From assembly GCA_023362775.1 (NCBI GenBank), contig JALMGJ010000002.1, positions 28,859,414 to 28,923,413 of the forward strand: a stretch of 64,000 nucleotides of DNA. Direction: 5' to 3'. The notes beneath the pieces are model-generated. The model worked only from the letters and a program-made list of their open reading frames with translations. It was not told the DNA's origin and did no database searches. Position 1 is the stretch's first letter; every line of letters begins with the position of its first letter. This stretch comes from Charina bottae (Eukaryota > Chordata > Lepidosauria > Squamata > Charinaidae). A program made the translations under genes and the position numbers. Of the stretch, positions 33,801 through 43,908 are shown one piece after another.

Positions 33801-36800
33801 GCAAAACCAGAGAGGTTGCTTCCTTTCTCAGAAGCTGGGGATGCAGAAACACAACAGGTCATTTGGAAGTTCACAAAATTAAACGCAATGGAGGCAGAAA
33901 ATGCCATGACAGTAAATTATGTTTTGGTCTTTCTGGGTTCTGCAACTTGATACCTCATCATTTTATGAAACCAGCAGATGGTGATGGGAGGGGTTGGGAG
34001 AAAGGATTGTGCTACAAATTATAATGCTTGACTTTGAAAGGAGAAGAAAGAGCAAGGAAAAGATCTTAGTATCAAGTCCTAAGTGAGAGGACCAATAGAG
34101 AAGAAAATGTTGCTGGACAATGATTAGAAAGCTGCAGTCTAAAGCAAGTCAATTGACCTGGGTGTTCCCTGAAGATACTGGAAAGAGCATAGACTTCACA
34201 TTCTCTGAAGGCGGCAGGACAGGAAGTGAGAAAAAATTCCCTGGTCTAGAAGCTAAATCAGGCCAATGTTGGATGGTCAAGAAGCTTGATGGTTCCTGTA
34301 ACATCCTGGTGCTAATTTATTCTGCCAATGGGGAAAGAGCCTTCCTCTCCATTCCTTGTTCTCCCAGCTTCCCAAACCAGCACAACTGTTCACTTTTGAA
34401 GATCTAGCAACAGGATCTCTCTCTCCTTCTTTCTCTCCAAGCCTCCACATTTGGTCAGAACAGACACTCAAACTTCAGCAATTCCTGTGGGCAATATCCC
34501 ACCAAATTTCCTATCCTGCCTATTTCTAACAAATATTAAGTAATTTAAGGCGGATCATTAGCAGAATTTCAGAGAAAAGTCTTACGTGCCATGGCTGTAT
34601 GACCTGGGTTATGAGATGGTCTCGAATCCTGATTCTCCTCTGATTCATGTGGGAGATATAGACAGCATTCAGGACTCTGGCCACAGCCTGGAGTGTACGG
34701 GAAATACTGTAGGCATCCTCAGACAGAAATCTTGCAACCATATCATGGGGAGGGATTTCCCAGTTCTCTGTTTCTGTGCATCTTTTCCAAACTTTCTTAG
34801 ATACAATAGGGTGTGAAGAAGAACACTTAAATGCTGTCTCCCCAAATTCCTCACTGGCAGATAAATAAGTATTAAAATCATAATTTTGTGTCCTTTTGTT
34901 TGCCAGAGTTAAGAAAGATAAGAAAAGTTGTTTATGCTGGAGATCATTCATTCGATAAAAAAATCTCACAGAACTGTCTGACAAAGTAGTTACAATCCAT
35001 ACTTTCTCCCCAAACTCTTTTTTTGCTTTTTGCATTTTTAGTATTAGCATTCCTAACATTAATGCGGCCTGAAAGTCCAACTGACAAACAATAATTTTTA
35101 CTTTACTGTTTCTAAAATATAGAAGGATGTCCTTTTTTTTATCTTTATCTAGTGCTGGGAGGCTTTCAGAGAAGACAACACAAACCCCTTTCTTGATGGC
35201 TACTGGCACAAAGGTTCTTCTGAACTTTTCTCCACTTTCATTGTCTGGAGCAATGAGGCCGATCCACGTCCATCGGAAATGCAGGAGCAGTTTGACAATC
35301 GCCAAGTGAGGAGGCTCTTGTCTTGGACTGACCCGGTAGAAAAAGGGAAAATTTTGTTTATGCTCAGGAATGTGGCTGATGACCCCATAATTGATCTACA
35401 ATGAAATAGAAAAGTTGGATTATTGTCCTGCTTTTAGAGACAAAAATCAGTCCTTAAACCTAAGGCCACCTCCCCACTTCAGATAATTACTTTAAACATA
35501 GCCTTGATCTGTGCTGTGTCTCACTTTTTTGTCTTCTCAATCATTGATAGTTACCTATATTCCCTCCAAGGTCATGGGAGAAGAAGAATAGTTGATTTTA
35601 CAAACAGGAAAGAGCACCAGGCTCATTCACAGGGCACACTGGAGATTGGCTGTGGGTGAAGAGCAAATTTATGGTGACCTACTTTGCAGAGCAAATTTAT
35701 GGTGCCTGAAAACAGTTAAAGTGACTGGCTTGTTATGCCCTTATCTCTCAGGAAATTTCTACTCTTGAAAATCCTCTTTCCTTCCCCTATGTTCCTAAAC
35801 AAGTTCAAACAGTGCCTTTTGTTCTCTCTTCTCTTTATTTGAAGAGCTCATCAACTCTGTCTAACCATGATTTTCCAGTTGTTCCTCTTCCTCTTGACCT
35901 GTGAAGGATTCTTCCATCATTTCCTTCAGTCCACATCCATAAACTCTATGTGAAATCCAATCCTCACTCCCTTTGCACCCATATATTCTTGAACCTCTTT
36001 TCTTGTTTTCTCACACACATTCCTTAAGAACCCAATTCTGAATGCATCACATTGAGTTTTAGGTTTCTCCTGACTTACCCAATTCTCACTGGCATAAAGC
36101 AATGTAGCAAAATCACTCTCTTATATACAGTTCTCTTCACTTCTTTCAGCGAACATTCATCCTTGGAATAGAACATATACTACTATCTTACAACCATCAT
36201 ATGGGCAGTTTGTAAAATTTCTCCATCCATTTCCTGCTGTTTACTAAACATTCTACCAAGGTACACAAATTTGTTTACTTGCTGTAGTTGTTTCTGTGGG
36301 AGGAGGTTCTTGCTTGGCATCCATTTTAGTGGTAGAAAGGAAAAGTCCATGAAACCAGGGTATTGTTTCCAAAACCATGTTGGCACCAATACCAGAGTGA
36401 TCAAAGTCAGATGAAGGAAATAAAGCTACTTTAGGTTTTTTAATATCTACCATCTAATTCCAGCTTTACTTTGTGATAACCACCAGTGCCAGCTTCTGGA
36501 CTCATCTAGAAAATGGACAAAGACCTTCTACTTAGATTCATACCTGTGGGATTTTGTAGATGCTCAGCATGGTTGAAATATGATTAAAGAGTTCAGAACC
36601 AGTACCTTCAAGAACTGCCAATATCTTTTTTTGTCTTCCACACCTGTAGTTTGGGACGTTCTCCTGCCCTGTAGACAGCAAGTCCATCAGGGCCTCATAG
36701 GTCATTCTCGCATTGAAAAAGTTCTCATAGATGTTATAGCCCAGAGTGAGGTTGGCTAGCAGCCATGGACTCTGATTGATTTCATGAACAGCAAACAAGA

Positions 36801-38708
36801 AGGGCAGGACATGGCAGAAGCTCATGCTCCTACTGCAAGATAAGAAAAATAAATTGCATTTCATCTTCAGTTTTCATCTTCATTTCATAAAGACATATCA
36901 TAATTCCTGCAGCTCTACCTTTAAGGACATAATATTATAACTGATTTGGATTGTATTTTGAGGCTTATGCCTATACTCTGGACAGTACAGAATTCCGCAT
37001 GCTGAAATCAGTGGAATCACAATAGACCAGTGTAAAGAAATGCAAGTTGATGTCTTTGATCACATGAAGGGCAAGAAAGGACAGGACATCACCAGAAAAT
37101 TACTCTTATTGCACAGCAATGCAGGGAATGTTGTCAGTCATTCATTGCTCAAGTTCAAAATGGCAAATTCCTATATCATGTATTCAGGGGTCTTTTCTAG
37201 GTGAAAGATTTCTCTTGGACATTCCTACTGATACCATTGAGAGTTCCCCTCCTTCCTCAAAAAAAAAAATAAGTAGCAAAAAGAAAACCTTGATAAATCA
37301 GGTTCAAAGTGATCCTCACACTGTATGACTTGGGGTGGGGGATAACATTTTAAGAGATTCTTACAGTCAAAGGAACACATTTATATGAAAGGAAAGGAAA
37401 GTGGAAAAGGTTCTGAGTTATTGCTTACATTTTACAAAATAACCCGGGTAAAATAAGCATTCCTAAATATGCAAACATGCTCCTATGATTTTACATGCAT
37501 TCTTCTTATTTAGTAATAGAAGTTTCTTTAGTTTAGTAGTTGCATGAATGTTTTTGCAAAATGATTTTCACAAGAATGGGCTTTTCTTTTGAACAGCTGA
37601 AATGGCTTTCTCATCAGTTCCCTTTTAGACCTTTTCTAATGTATGTATGTACTGTTTGTATGTATGTATTCCCTTTTTTAAATTCTTTATTTTTCTGTCC
37701 TGTTTGACCAGATAGACAGGGATGGATGGGAGGAAATTACAGTCTCTTCTTTTCTACAATATAACATATTATTGAGTCAAGTGCTTTTCTCACTATAAAA
37801 TTCTTTAAGTAGATAAAAATGCAATACAGTTTTAAGTAATGCCCTTGATACCCTACCATCACCTCTAATTTGAGTTCATTGATTATACCTGTCAGGCAAA
37901 GGATCTCAGATAAATTCTACTGAAGTCATTGTCATTTGGGTGCCGAAGCTTTTCTGAACTTTCAGCTGCATACCTGACAAAATGTCCTTTTTCCATTTTT
38001 GCCATTTATGTAGATTAAATTCAGCTATGACCTCTTTCAAATCAGACGTTTCCTCTATCACAATCTTAAAACACTATATGCAGACAGACACTTCCTTTGG
38101 TGCCTGCTGAGCTGCCTGCCCTCCTTGACTTTATATTTTTAAAAAGTATATATAGGAAGGAGATGGTGGAGAACAACCTCAAAAGTTTGCCTTCCAATAA
38201 AAGAGTATATTTGCTGTCACTCCAGGGTGCTATGATAGTCATGTTGTGAACAGGCAAGATCCAACCTGATGAAGAGCCAATTTGTGTGAGTGCTGCTGAA
38301 GCTGCCTGGTACTGATGGTGGCCTTTGATGAACAAATTATGAGGAATCTCTAAACATTCATCAGTTTAAACTGCAAGAAATGCCCCAAAGCCCATTTTTG
38401 CTTGCCAATGGCCAGGAAACAGGACATGAAAATCATTTCCTAGTAAAAAGATGGCATTGGAGATCTTATCATCATGTACACGTCAATATTTACCTCTTGA
38501 ATCTATGGGTTGGAGGCATGTAGAAAACATATGGTTGAAATAGATTATTGGATGCAGATATGATTCCACTGATCTGGAAGTCTCCTGCTTTGTAGAAATT
38601 AAAATAGTCCCTTCTCTCTCTCATCACATTCAATGGACATTTTCTCATCAGAGTCCCACAGGGAAAATAGGACAACACTAGAAGCAGAAACAGCATTTCA
38701 CGAATCAT
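26950..38708 (-). CDS. VMN2R: Vomeronasal type-2 receptor, six exons, apparently intact
   Basis: This is a class C GPCR that detects pheromonal or prey-derived ligands at the surface of vomeronasal neurons. Exons (minus strand) are 38708-38494, 36832-36544, 35395-34586, 32249-32022, 28789-28663 and 27860-26950. All five introns are GT-AG and the lengths sum to 2580 nt, giving 859 residues and a TAG stop, the usual V2R size. Domains: signal peptide (about 1-18), Venus-flytrap ligand-binding domain (about 30-510), cysteine-rich NCD3G linker (515-575) and 7TM_3 (591-850). No stop or frameshift was found. The start ATG could also be the one four codons on, which has the same leader. Intron 4 carries an L1 stretch and a SINE, intron 3 a SINE, intron 2 a LINE relic, intron 5 three inverted repeats. 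Function is inferred from family only. Confidence 0.92.
28050..28134. repeat. Inverted repeat 1 in V2R intron 5
   Basis: The arm 28050-28085 (CCCAGGCACAGATAGA to TTTATGACC) is complementary to 28095-28134 (GGTCATAAAGCACATG to GGTGCTGGG) with a few mismatches and a 9-nt loop. As RNA it would form a ~36-bp hairpin. Confidence 0.9.
28185..28359. repeat. Inverted repeat 2 in V2R intron 5
   Basis: The arms 28185-28259 and 28285-28359 are each ~75 bp and about 85 percent complementary (GAGTCCTTGGTGCTTTCTGA against TCAGAGAGCACCAAGGTCTC). The spacer is 25 nt. Each arm is a copy of the repeat at 23011. Confidence 0.9.
28400..28494. repeat. Inverted repeats 3a and 3b in V2R intron 5
   Basis: AATCTCCCTTCTGTT (28400-28414) is the exact complement of AACAGAAGGGAGATT (28438-28452). 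Immediately after, ACCACTCTC (28453-28461) pairs with GAGAGTGGT (28486-28494). Confidence 0.9.
28663..28789 (-). CDS. VMN2R: V2R exon 5: cysteine-rich NCD3G linker
   Basis: Residues 515-557. The acceptor is TTATGTTTAG and the donor GTAAGT. It contains [12 protein letters not shown] and [15 protein letters not shown], the typical V2R cysteine pattern. 127 nt, leaving a phase-1 junction. Confidence 0.95.
29310..30027 (+). mobile_element. L1 LINE 3' end in V2R intron 4
   Basis: The frame [19 protein letters not shown] matches the L1 ORF2 C-terminus. The stretch ends with AATAAAGTTTAATAATAATA and an A-rich tail. A 70-bp segment near 29650-29790 (CGCCCATCTCCCCCAATTGG or GGGGGAATTATAATTATAGG) is duplicated in tandem. 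Confidence 0.8.
30028..31675 (+). mobile_element. Second L1 LINE fragment in V2R intron 4, split by a SINE
   Basis: Frames 30756-31028 ([32 protein letters not shown]) and 31167-31358 ([18 protein letters not shown]) are the L1 ORF2 tail. The 3' end is near 31670 (TAATAAAAATTATTTAAAA). The left edge is uncertain. A SINE interrupts it at 30335-30642. It is sense to the plus strand, hence antisense to the V2R. Confidence 0.8.
30335..30642 (-). mobile_element. SINE (probably tRNA-derived) with 13-bp target duplication
   Basis: It is flanked by the exact direct repeat CAAAGGTTTTGAT (30322-30334 and 30643-30655). The plus strand begins with TTTTGTGTGTGTGTGT, the complement of a (CA)n/A tail, so the element reads on the minus strand. 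The core (AAGTGGTACCTATTTATCTA, TGCTAGGTTGGCAGGAGC) recurs at 33045-33275. The minus-strand head looks tRNA-like but is degenerate. Confidence 0.8.
32022..32249 (-). CDS. VMN2R: V2R exon 4
   Basis: Residues 439-514, end of the flytrap domain. The acceptor is CTTTATAG and the donor GTAGCT. It starts [20 protein letters not shown] and includes [15 protein letters not shown]. 228 nt, phase 0 on both sides. Confidence 0.94.
32250..34585. other. V2R intron 3; only a SINE recognised
   Basis: A 2.3-kb intron. Apart from the SINE copy at 33045-33275 and a ~60-bp duplicated stretch (GAAAATGGGCAAGAAGTCTT near 32957 and 33290), nothing was identified. Confidence 0.5.
33045..33275 (-). mobile_element. 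SINE copy in V2R intron 3
   Basis: It shares the core of the SINE at 30335 (AAGTGGTACCTATTTATCTA, TTGCTAGGTTGGCAAGAGCT). The right end read on the minus strand resembles a tRNA head with a box-B-like GGATCGAGACC. It is flanked by a repeated AAGTCTTGGGATTTGGAA (near 32970 and 33300), which may be a duplication of the surrounding sequence and not a simple target duplication. Confidence 0.7.
34586..35395 (-). CDS. VMN2R: V2R exon 3: main flytrap exon
   Basis: Residues 169-438. The acceptor is TTTCATTGTAG and the donor GTAAGA after QPWH. It is open for 810 nt: [20 protein letters not shown], then [19 protein letters not shown], then [18 protein letters not shown]. The conserved V2R block [20 protein letters not shown] is near the end. 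Confidence 0.95.
35830..36300 (-). mobile_element. Non-LTR retrotransposon relic in V2R intron 2
   Basis: Minus-strand frames read [20 protein letters not shown] and, further on, [16 protein letters not shown]. These are typical of the region after the RT in RTE-like LINEs. It is heavily mutated and the family is not determined. Confidence 0.65.
36544..36832 (-). CDS. VMN2R: V2R exon 2
   Basis: Residues 72-168. The acceptor is TATCTTGCAG and the donor GTATGA. It is open for 289 nt: [33 protein letters not shown], ending YKIPQ. Confidence 0.95.
36833..38493. other. V2R intron 1; no other feature
   Basis: 1.66 kb, with sequence shared with the other V2R copies near 37080-37260. Nothing else was recognised. 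Confidence 0.6.
38494..38708 (-). CDS. VMN2R: V2R exon 1: signal peptide and N-terminus
   Basis: Residues 1-72. Leader [18 protein letters not shown], then [20 protein letters not shown], ending PPTHRFK before the donor GTAAAT. A second in-frame ATG four codons later is an equally good start. Confidence 0.93.
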
Positions 38709-39210
38709 GATGGAGATCCTTGCTATCGTTGTCTCTCAGAGAGATGCCTCATCCTTAATCTCTGAGGTGGACTGTTAGGAGGAAAAATCTCTTACAAAAG
38801 GGCACAACTATAGTGAAGATGGTCCAGCCTGGTAGCAGATCTGAAAGGGCAACTTTTAATTTCAGTCTGGTATAGTCTGTGTGTACTCCAGTCCCACACT
38901 TTCCACTTAGCAGAGCAGGAAGTAGTTACGGGCGAGCTTTTCAGTTTTTGCATAATAGGAGTTACCAAATATTTGTCATGGTGGTTTCCAAAGTGACCTA
39001 CAATAATAGTGGTGAAATCCCATAGGCTTGGTTGAAAAAAAGAATAAATCACAATGATTTTGATAATAATAAGTGGAATTGAGAGTCACTGTGGCAACAA
39101 AGGTGTGCAGCTGCAGAAAAATGTTTTTGTGTGACTCATGTGTATGGTTCCCGCATGTCTGTCAACAAGGGAACAAGTCAGGAAAGTTTGATTGCCTTTT
39201 ACTCAGGAAT
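38709..39210 (-). promoter_or_regulatory. Conserved 5' flank of the intact V2R (candidate promoter)
   Basis: It shares ordered blocks with 8059-8540 in front of the partial V2R, including AGTGAAGATGGTCCAGC, TAGCAGAGCAGGAAGTAGT, and CAACAAAGGTGTGCAGCTG. No TATA box can be assigned with certainty. The promoter role is inferred. Confidence 0.4.
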
Positions 39211-39230
39211 GTTTTTAAAATATTAAAAGT

Positions 39231-39365
39231 TTTTATTTATTTATTTATATTTCGATTTCTATCACCGCGCCATCTCCCACAAGGGGACTCTGGGCGGTTT
39301 ACACACATAGAGGTTAAAATTCTATTGTAAAAACACATAAAAATACAATATACAATTAATTATTA
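39231..39365 (-). mobile_element. L2-type LINE 3' end, minus strand
   Basis: The complement reads GTAAACCGCCCAGAGTCCCC, GGGAGATGGCGCGGTG, then ATAAATAAATAAATA: an L2-type 3' terminus. The coding part is absent. Confidence 0.75.
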
Positions 39366-39680
39366 TTATAAATTAAGTAGAAAATCCAAGAAGGCAGCCC
39401 ACGATCTTTAAAATAAAAAGTTGTATTAATCTTAACATCTGCTGGGAGTCATATTATGATTTATTCTGGACAGTGCTCAACTAGCCGAACTAGAGCATTT
39501 ACAAGTCTCAGCATCTTTGTTCACTCGAAATCAGGACATAAATAATATGTACATGTAGATATTAAAGCAATTAAGATGGGTATGCATGGCCAAATGAAAA
39601 TGTCCTATCCCAAGGAATGTCTAGGTGGTGAGGTTGGGCTTTCATGCCATAGATGGCTGTCCTCTTTGCTAATTCAGCAG

Positions 39681-39740
39681 CTCTTAGTTCTTGGTTCTTA
39701 GTTCTTAGTTCTTGGTTCTTAGTTCTTAGTTCTTGGTTCA
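39681..39740 (+). repeat. (AGTTCTT/GGTTCTT)n heptamer array
   Basis: About eight tandem heptamers, with TTAGTTC and TTGGTTC alternating in a higher-order pattern. Confidence 0.95.
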
Positions 39741-39784
39741 CACTCCTCTGCCTCCCTTTCCAAAGCTTTCCACTTCTTCATACA

Positions 39785-39847
39785 GTCTAAATTGTGAGAG
39801 CCTGTTTTTCAAGTTGGGCTCCCAAGAACAGTTGGGAGTGTTGCTAC
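39785..39847 (+). mobile_element. L2 LINE, 5' piece left of the copia insertion
   Basis: CCTGTTTTTCAAGTTGGGCT, GTTGGGAGTGTTGCTAC matches the endonuclease region seen on the minus strand at 770-830. It continues at 46522 after the copia element, with GCTAC duplicated. Confidence 0.9.
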
Positions 39848-40513
39848 TGTTAAAGTTATTTGGTTAAAGTATTCTATGCAGAATTAAACGCATGGCATTT
39901 TCTCCACTAAAATCTGGCCAGAGAGTGGAAAAGTACAAGTTACAAAAGAAAACAATTTACAAGTGACCCTGCATTGAAAGTTTGGTTCTCAAAACATTCT
40001 ACTCATAATCAGCAGATGTCCGTCCATATAGCCAAAACAAAACAGCTCTTATCACGATTGTTCCCAAGAGAATTGTAGCTCGAGGGAAGGCCAATACACA
40101 ACACTGCCATCGTGTGATGCTTTATAGTAAGTACAATTGCTACCAAAATGCTATGCTGAAAGAGATGCCCATTTGAACCAATCAGATGTGAGCTATGAAC
40201 CATGGGTATTCCTTCATACTTATGTTCTCACTTATGTTCTTTATATATGCTTTTTCTCTTTATGTAGACTGCTATCTACATGTACTTGTATCTGAACTGT
40301 AACCATGCCTGGTCTTTGCACAGACCATGATGTTTTTCTTTCCTCACTTCTGGTGATGGAACTCTGCTTATGCTTTGATTTTACCTTTTTGCAATAATGC
40401 ACTATACATCCATTATTGCCTTATGCTATCAATAAAGATATTGTTAGCCTTACAACACGTTGTTTGGATTACTTCATGCCTGCAACCCCGAATTAGTTAA
40501 CCATCACCCAATA
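39848..40513 (+). repeat. Copia 5' LTR
   Basis: 666 bp beginning TGTTAAAG and ending CCCAATA. It has a TATA-like TTATATATG at 40241 and the poly(A) signal AATAAA at 40431. Confidence 0.97.
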
Positions 40514-40529
40514 GGTTATGGGCCCAGAG
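40514..40529 (+). other. Copia primer-binding site
   Basis: GGTTATGGGCCCAGAG directly follows the 5' LTR. As I recall it, Drosophila copia has the same GGTTATGGGCCCAG, which pairs with an internal (anticodon-side) half of initiator tRNA-Met instead of a tRNA 3' end. Confidence 0.75.
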
Positions 40530-40631
40530 AGAATTTTGCGTTTTCTTTGCTGCGTTGGATCTAGCTGTAACAACGGGGTTTGTTTTTAAGGCTGCATTTT
40601 GAAGTAAACGTGTTTTCTTTGAGTGGTCAGC

Positions 40632-42119
40632 ATGGCTGCTGCAGGGCTAACCAGTCTGCCCTTTGAGCGTTTGAATGGCACAAACTATCGGACCTGGTGT
40701 GTGAAGATCAAGTCTTTCTTCCTAAAAGAAGGTTTGTGGAAGTATGTGAGAGATGCACCTCCAACTGGTGTTATTACTGATGAAGTGCAGTTGTGCTTGG
40801 ATCGTGCTTATGGCAACTTGATTCTGGGACTGGAATCATCACAGCTACTGCATATCAGTAATTTGGAGACTGCACATGCCTGTTGGGAAGCTCTTAAAGC
40901 CCTTTATTCCAAGCAAACCTCTGCTGCCATTGTTGGTCTATCACGTCAGCTTTACAACTTGAAGCTGCAGCCCGGTGGAAACGTGATGACCCACCTCCAT
41001 AAAATCAAGACTTTGTTTCTTGAACTTGAGGACCGGGATGTTGTGATCCCTGATACCCAGAGAGCTTGTATCATCCTGTCAAGCTTGGACAAGAGCTTTG
41101 ACATGCTCATCGAGGCAACTCAGATGTTGAGGCCCCAAGATCTAACTGTGGATTATCTTACAAATCGGCTGCAAGAAATCCAGCAAGCTCGTGATTTGGA
41201 GAAGATGCAGAGTAAGTCATCTGTTGCTGTTCCTGAGGCTTCAGCACAGCATTTTCCAGTTGGAACAGAGGCTGTGTGTGCTGTGAGGAGATGCTTCCGG
41301 TGCAACTCGACCCAACACTTCATGAGAGACTGTCCCCAGCCACCTCGCCCAACCGGTGGAGCCAGCGGAAAGAGGTTCGTGCGAAAGAAGGGGAAACAAG
41401 CGCCTAGACAACGTACTCAGGTGTCTGCTTTGCTCACGGCTGTGAGTAGACGTTCCCCAGAGACTTGGCTTTTGGACTCAGCCTGTAGCCAAATCATTGT
41501 CAACAATGAACAGTTGTTGTTATCAAAAAGCAAGCCTAAAATCCAACAGGTTGCTCTGGCTGATGGATCTATGGCTGATGTGTCCTTTCAGGGTGAAGTA
41601 TACATTCCTTGTTTGGGGATAAATGTGCAAAATGTGTTGTGTGTTCCTACACTTGACTTTTCCCTCCTTAGCGTTCCAGCCCTGGTAAAGTCTGGTTATA
41701 CTGTTGTGTTCAAGGGTACTGGATGTTCTATTGAAAAAGATGGGATAGAATGTGCTAGGGGGAGGTTAGTGAATCAATTGTATGAAATGCTTCCTAAGCA
41801 GGGGATTGTGTCAGGAAATTGTATTTCCAATGTTCCCCCACATAACAAATGCATTAACTATTATCACAGAGTTCTGGGACATCCCGGGTGGGGAAGTTTG
41901 TCCCAACTGGCCAAGGTGTATCCTGAGTTAGGATCCAAAAAGTGTGATGACTTTCTTGAATGTACTGTGTGCAAACAATCGAAAATTAAGGCTGCTCCTG
42001 TTGCTAGAAAAAGTGACCGGGTGTCAACTAGGCCTTTTCAGTTGGTTCATGGAGACTTAGCCGACCCCAATGTTCCTAGTGAAGGGGGGGGCGCGTTTCA
42101 TCTTCCTTTTGGTGGATGA
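40632..42119 (+). pseudogene. Copia gag-protease-integrase N-part (frameshifted)
   Basis: The ATG at 40632 (MAAAGLTSLPFERLNGTNY) opens a copia-type Gag with the usual GTNYRTW motif. A zinc knuckle CFRCNSTQHFMRDC lies near 41295. The aspartic protease motif is WLLDSACSQ near 41470, where DS(G/A) is the active site. The GAG-pre-integrase H-H-C-C motif is at 41860-41985 (HRVLGHPGWGS, CTVCKQ). The first integrase aspartate is in HGDLAD at 42050. The frame runs off after the G8 run and stops at 42119. Gag-Pol is normally one polyprotein, so the shift truncates it before most of the integrase. Confidence 0.93.
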
Positions 42120-42708
42120 CCACACTCGCTATACGTTTTGTTATTTGCTCAAATCTAAAGTGGAGGCTTTTGCTCGCTTTAAAGAGTTTGTTGCAATGGT
42201 GGAGAGAAACTATGGCTATCAAGTAGGTCAATTTCAATCGGATTGTGGAGGAGAGTTTCTAGGCCATGAGTTTCAGAATTGGCTTCGTAGAAAAGGAATC
42301 TCCCATAGACTTGCCAATGTTGGTGTTCCTGCTGAGAATGGAATAGCTGAAAGGAAGATTGGTGTTGTTAATACCATTAGAAATAGCCTGATGTTAGATG
42401 CCCAGGTGCCAGCCCGTTTTTGGAGTGAGGCTACCATGACTGCAGTGTATCTGACTAACAGGGTGTGGAATTCAGCTGTGAATGAAGTTCCTTACTTCCT
42501 TCTGTTTGGCAAGTGCCCTTTGCTGAAGCATCTGCGTGTTTTTGGAACATTTGCATATGTGCATATTCCTAAGTCTCAGCGAAGGAAGAACCAGCCAAAA
42601 GCACAACGCTTAAGGTTTGTTGGTTATTCATCTAGATCTAAGGGTTACCGTTTTTCTGCAGGCTATGGTCGTGTGGTAGTCTCCAGAAGTGCTAATTTTG
42701 AGCACCCT
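42092..42708 (+). pseudogene. Copia integrase core (second frame)
   Basis: It continues in the +1 frame: FLLVDDHTRYTFCYL, then the second catalytic D in QSDCGGEF and the third E in PAENGIAERK (D,D-35-E type). The integrase C-terminal block KHLRVFGTFAYVHIPKSQRR follows. BovB interrupts the frame after 42708. Confidence 0.93.
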
Positions 42709-42714
42709 ACTGGT

Positions 42715-43902
42715 GCTCAAGGCAGAGGCAGAGGAACTAGAGATCAGATTGCCAACATTCGCTGGATCATGGAAAAAGCAAGAGAGTTCTAGAAAAACAT
42801 CTACTTCTGCTTCATTGACTACGCTAAAGCCTTTGATTGTGTGGATCACAACAAACTGTGGCAAATTCTTAAAGAGATGGGAGTACCAGACCACCTTACC
42901 TGTCTCCTGAGAAACCTGTATGTGGGTCAAGAAGCAACAGTTAGAACCGGACATGGAACAACCGACTGGTTCAAAATTGGGAAAGGAGTACGACAAGGCT
43001 GTATATTATCACCCTGCTTATTTAACTTATATGCAGAGTACATCATGAGAAATGCCGGGCTGGATGAATCACAAGCTGGAGTTAAGATTGCCGGGAAAAA
43101 TATCAACAACCTCAGATATGCAGACGATACCACCCTAATGGCAGAAAGTGAAGAGGAACTAAAGAGCCTCTTGATGAGGGTGAAAGAGGAGAGTGCAAAA
43201 GCTGGCTTGAAACTCAACATTAAAAAAACCTAGATCATGGCATCTGGTCCCATCACTTCCTGGCAAATAGAAGGGGAAGAAATGGAAGCAGTGACAGATT
43301 TCATTTTCTTGGGCTCCAAGATCACCGCAGACGGTGACTGCAGCCATGAAATTAAAAGACGCTTGCTCCTTGGAAGGAAAGCTATGGCAAACCTAGACAG
43401 CATATTAAAAAGCAGAGACATCACCTTGCCGACAAAGGTCCGTATAGTTAAAGCTATGGTTTTTCCAGTAGCAATGTATGGCTGTGAGAGTTGGACCATA
43501 AGGAAGGCTGAGCGCCGAAGAATTGATGCTTTCGAGCTGTGGTGCTGGAGAAGACTCTTGAGAGTCCCTTGGACTGCAAGGAGGTCAAACCAGTCAATCC
43601 TAAAGGAAATCAACCCTGACTGCTCATTGGAAGGACAGATGCTGAAGCTGAAGCTCAAATACTTTGGCCACCTAATGAGAAGAGAGGACTCACTGGAAAA
43701 GACCCTGATGCTGGGAAAGACTGAGGGCAAAAGGAGAAGGGGACGGCAGAGGATGAGATGGTTAGATAGCATCACTGATGTAATGAACATGAATTTGAGT
43801 AAACTCCGAGAGACAGTGGAGGACAGGAAGGCCTGGCGTGCTATGGTCCATGAGGTCACGAATAGTCGGACACGACTGAACGACTGAACAACAACAACAA
43901 CA
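42715..43902 (+). mobile_element. BovB LINE inserted in copia, RT to 3' end
   Basis: This is the longest BovB copy here. It starts just before the RT (RDQIANIRWIMEKAREF) and includes the catalytic LRYADDTTLM near 43113. The post-RT domain and the ACAACAACAACAAC tail complete it. The same 6 bp, ACTGGT, lie on both sides (42709-42714 and 43903-43908), a likely target duplication. Two nonsense codons (TAG after REF, near 42789, and TAG after KKT, near 43231) each look like a CAG-to-TAG change. The endonuclease half is missing by 5' truncation. Confidence 0.95.
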
Positions 43903-43908
43903 ACTGGT

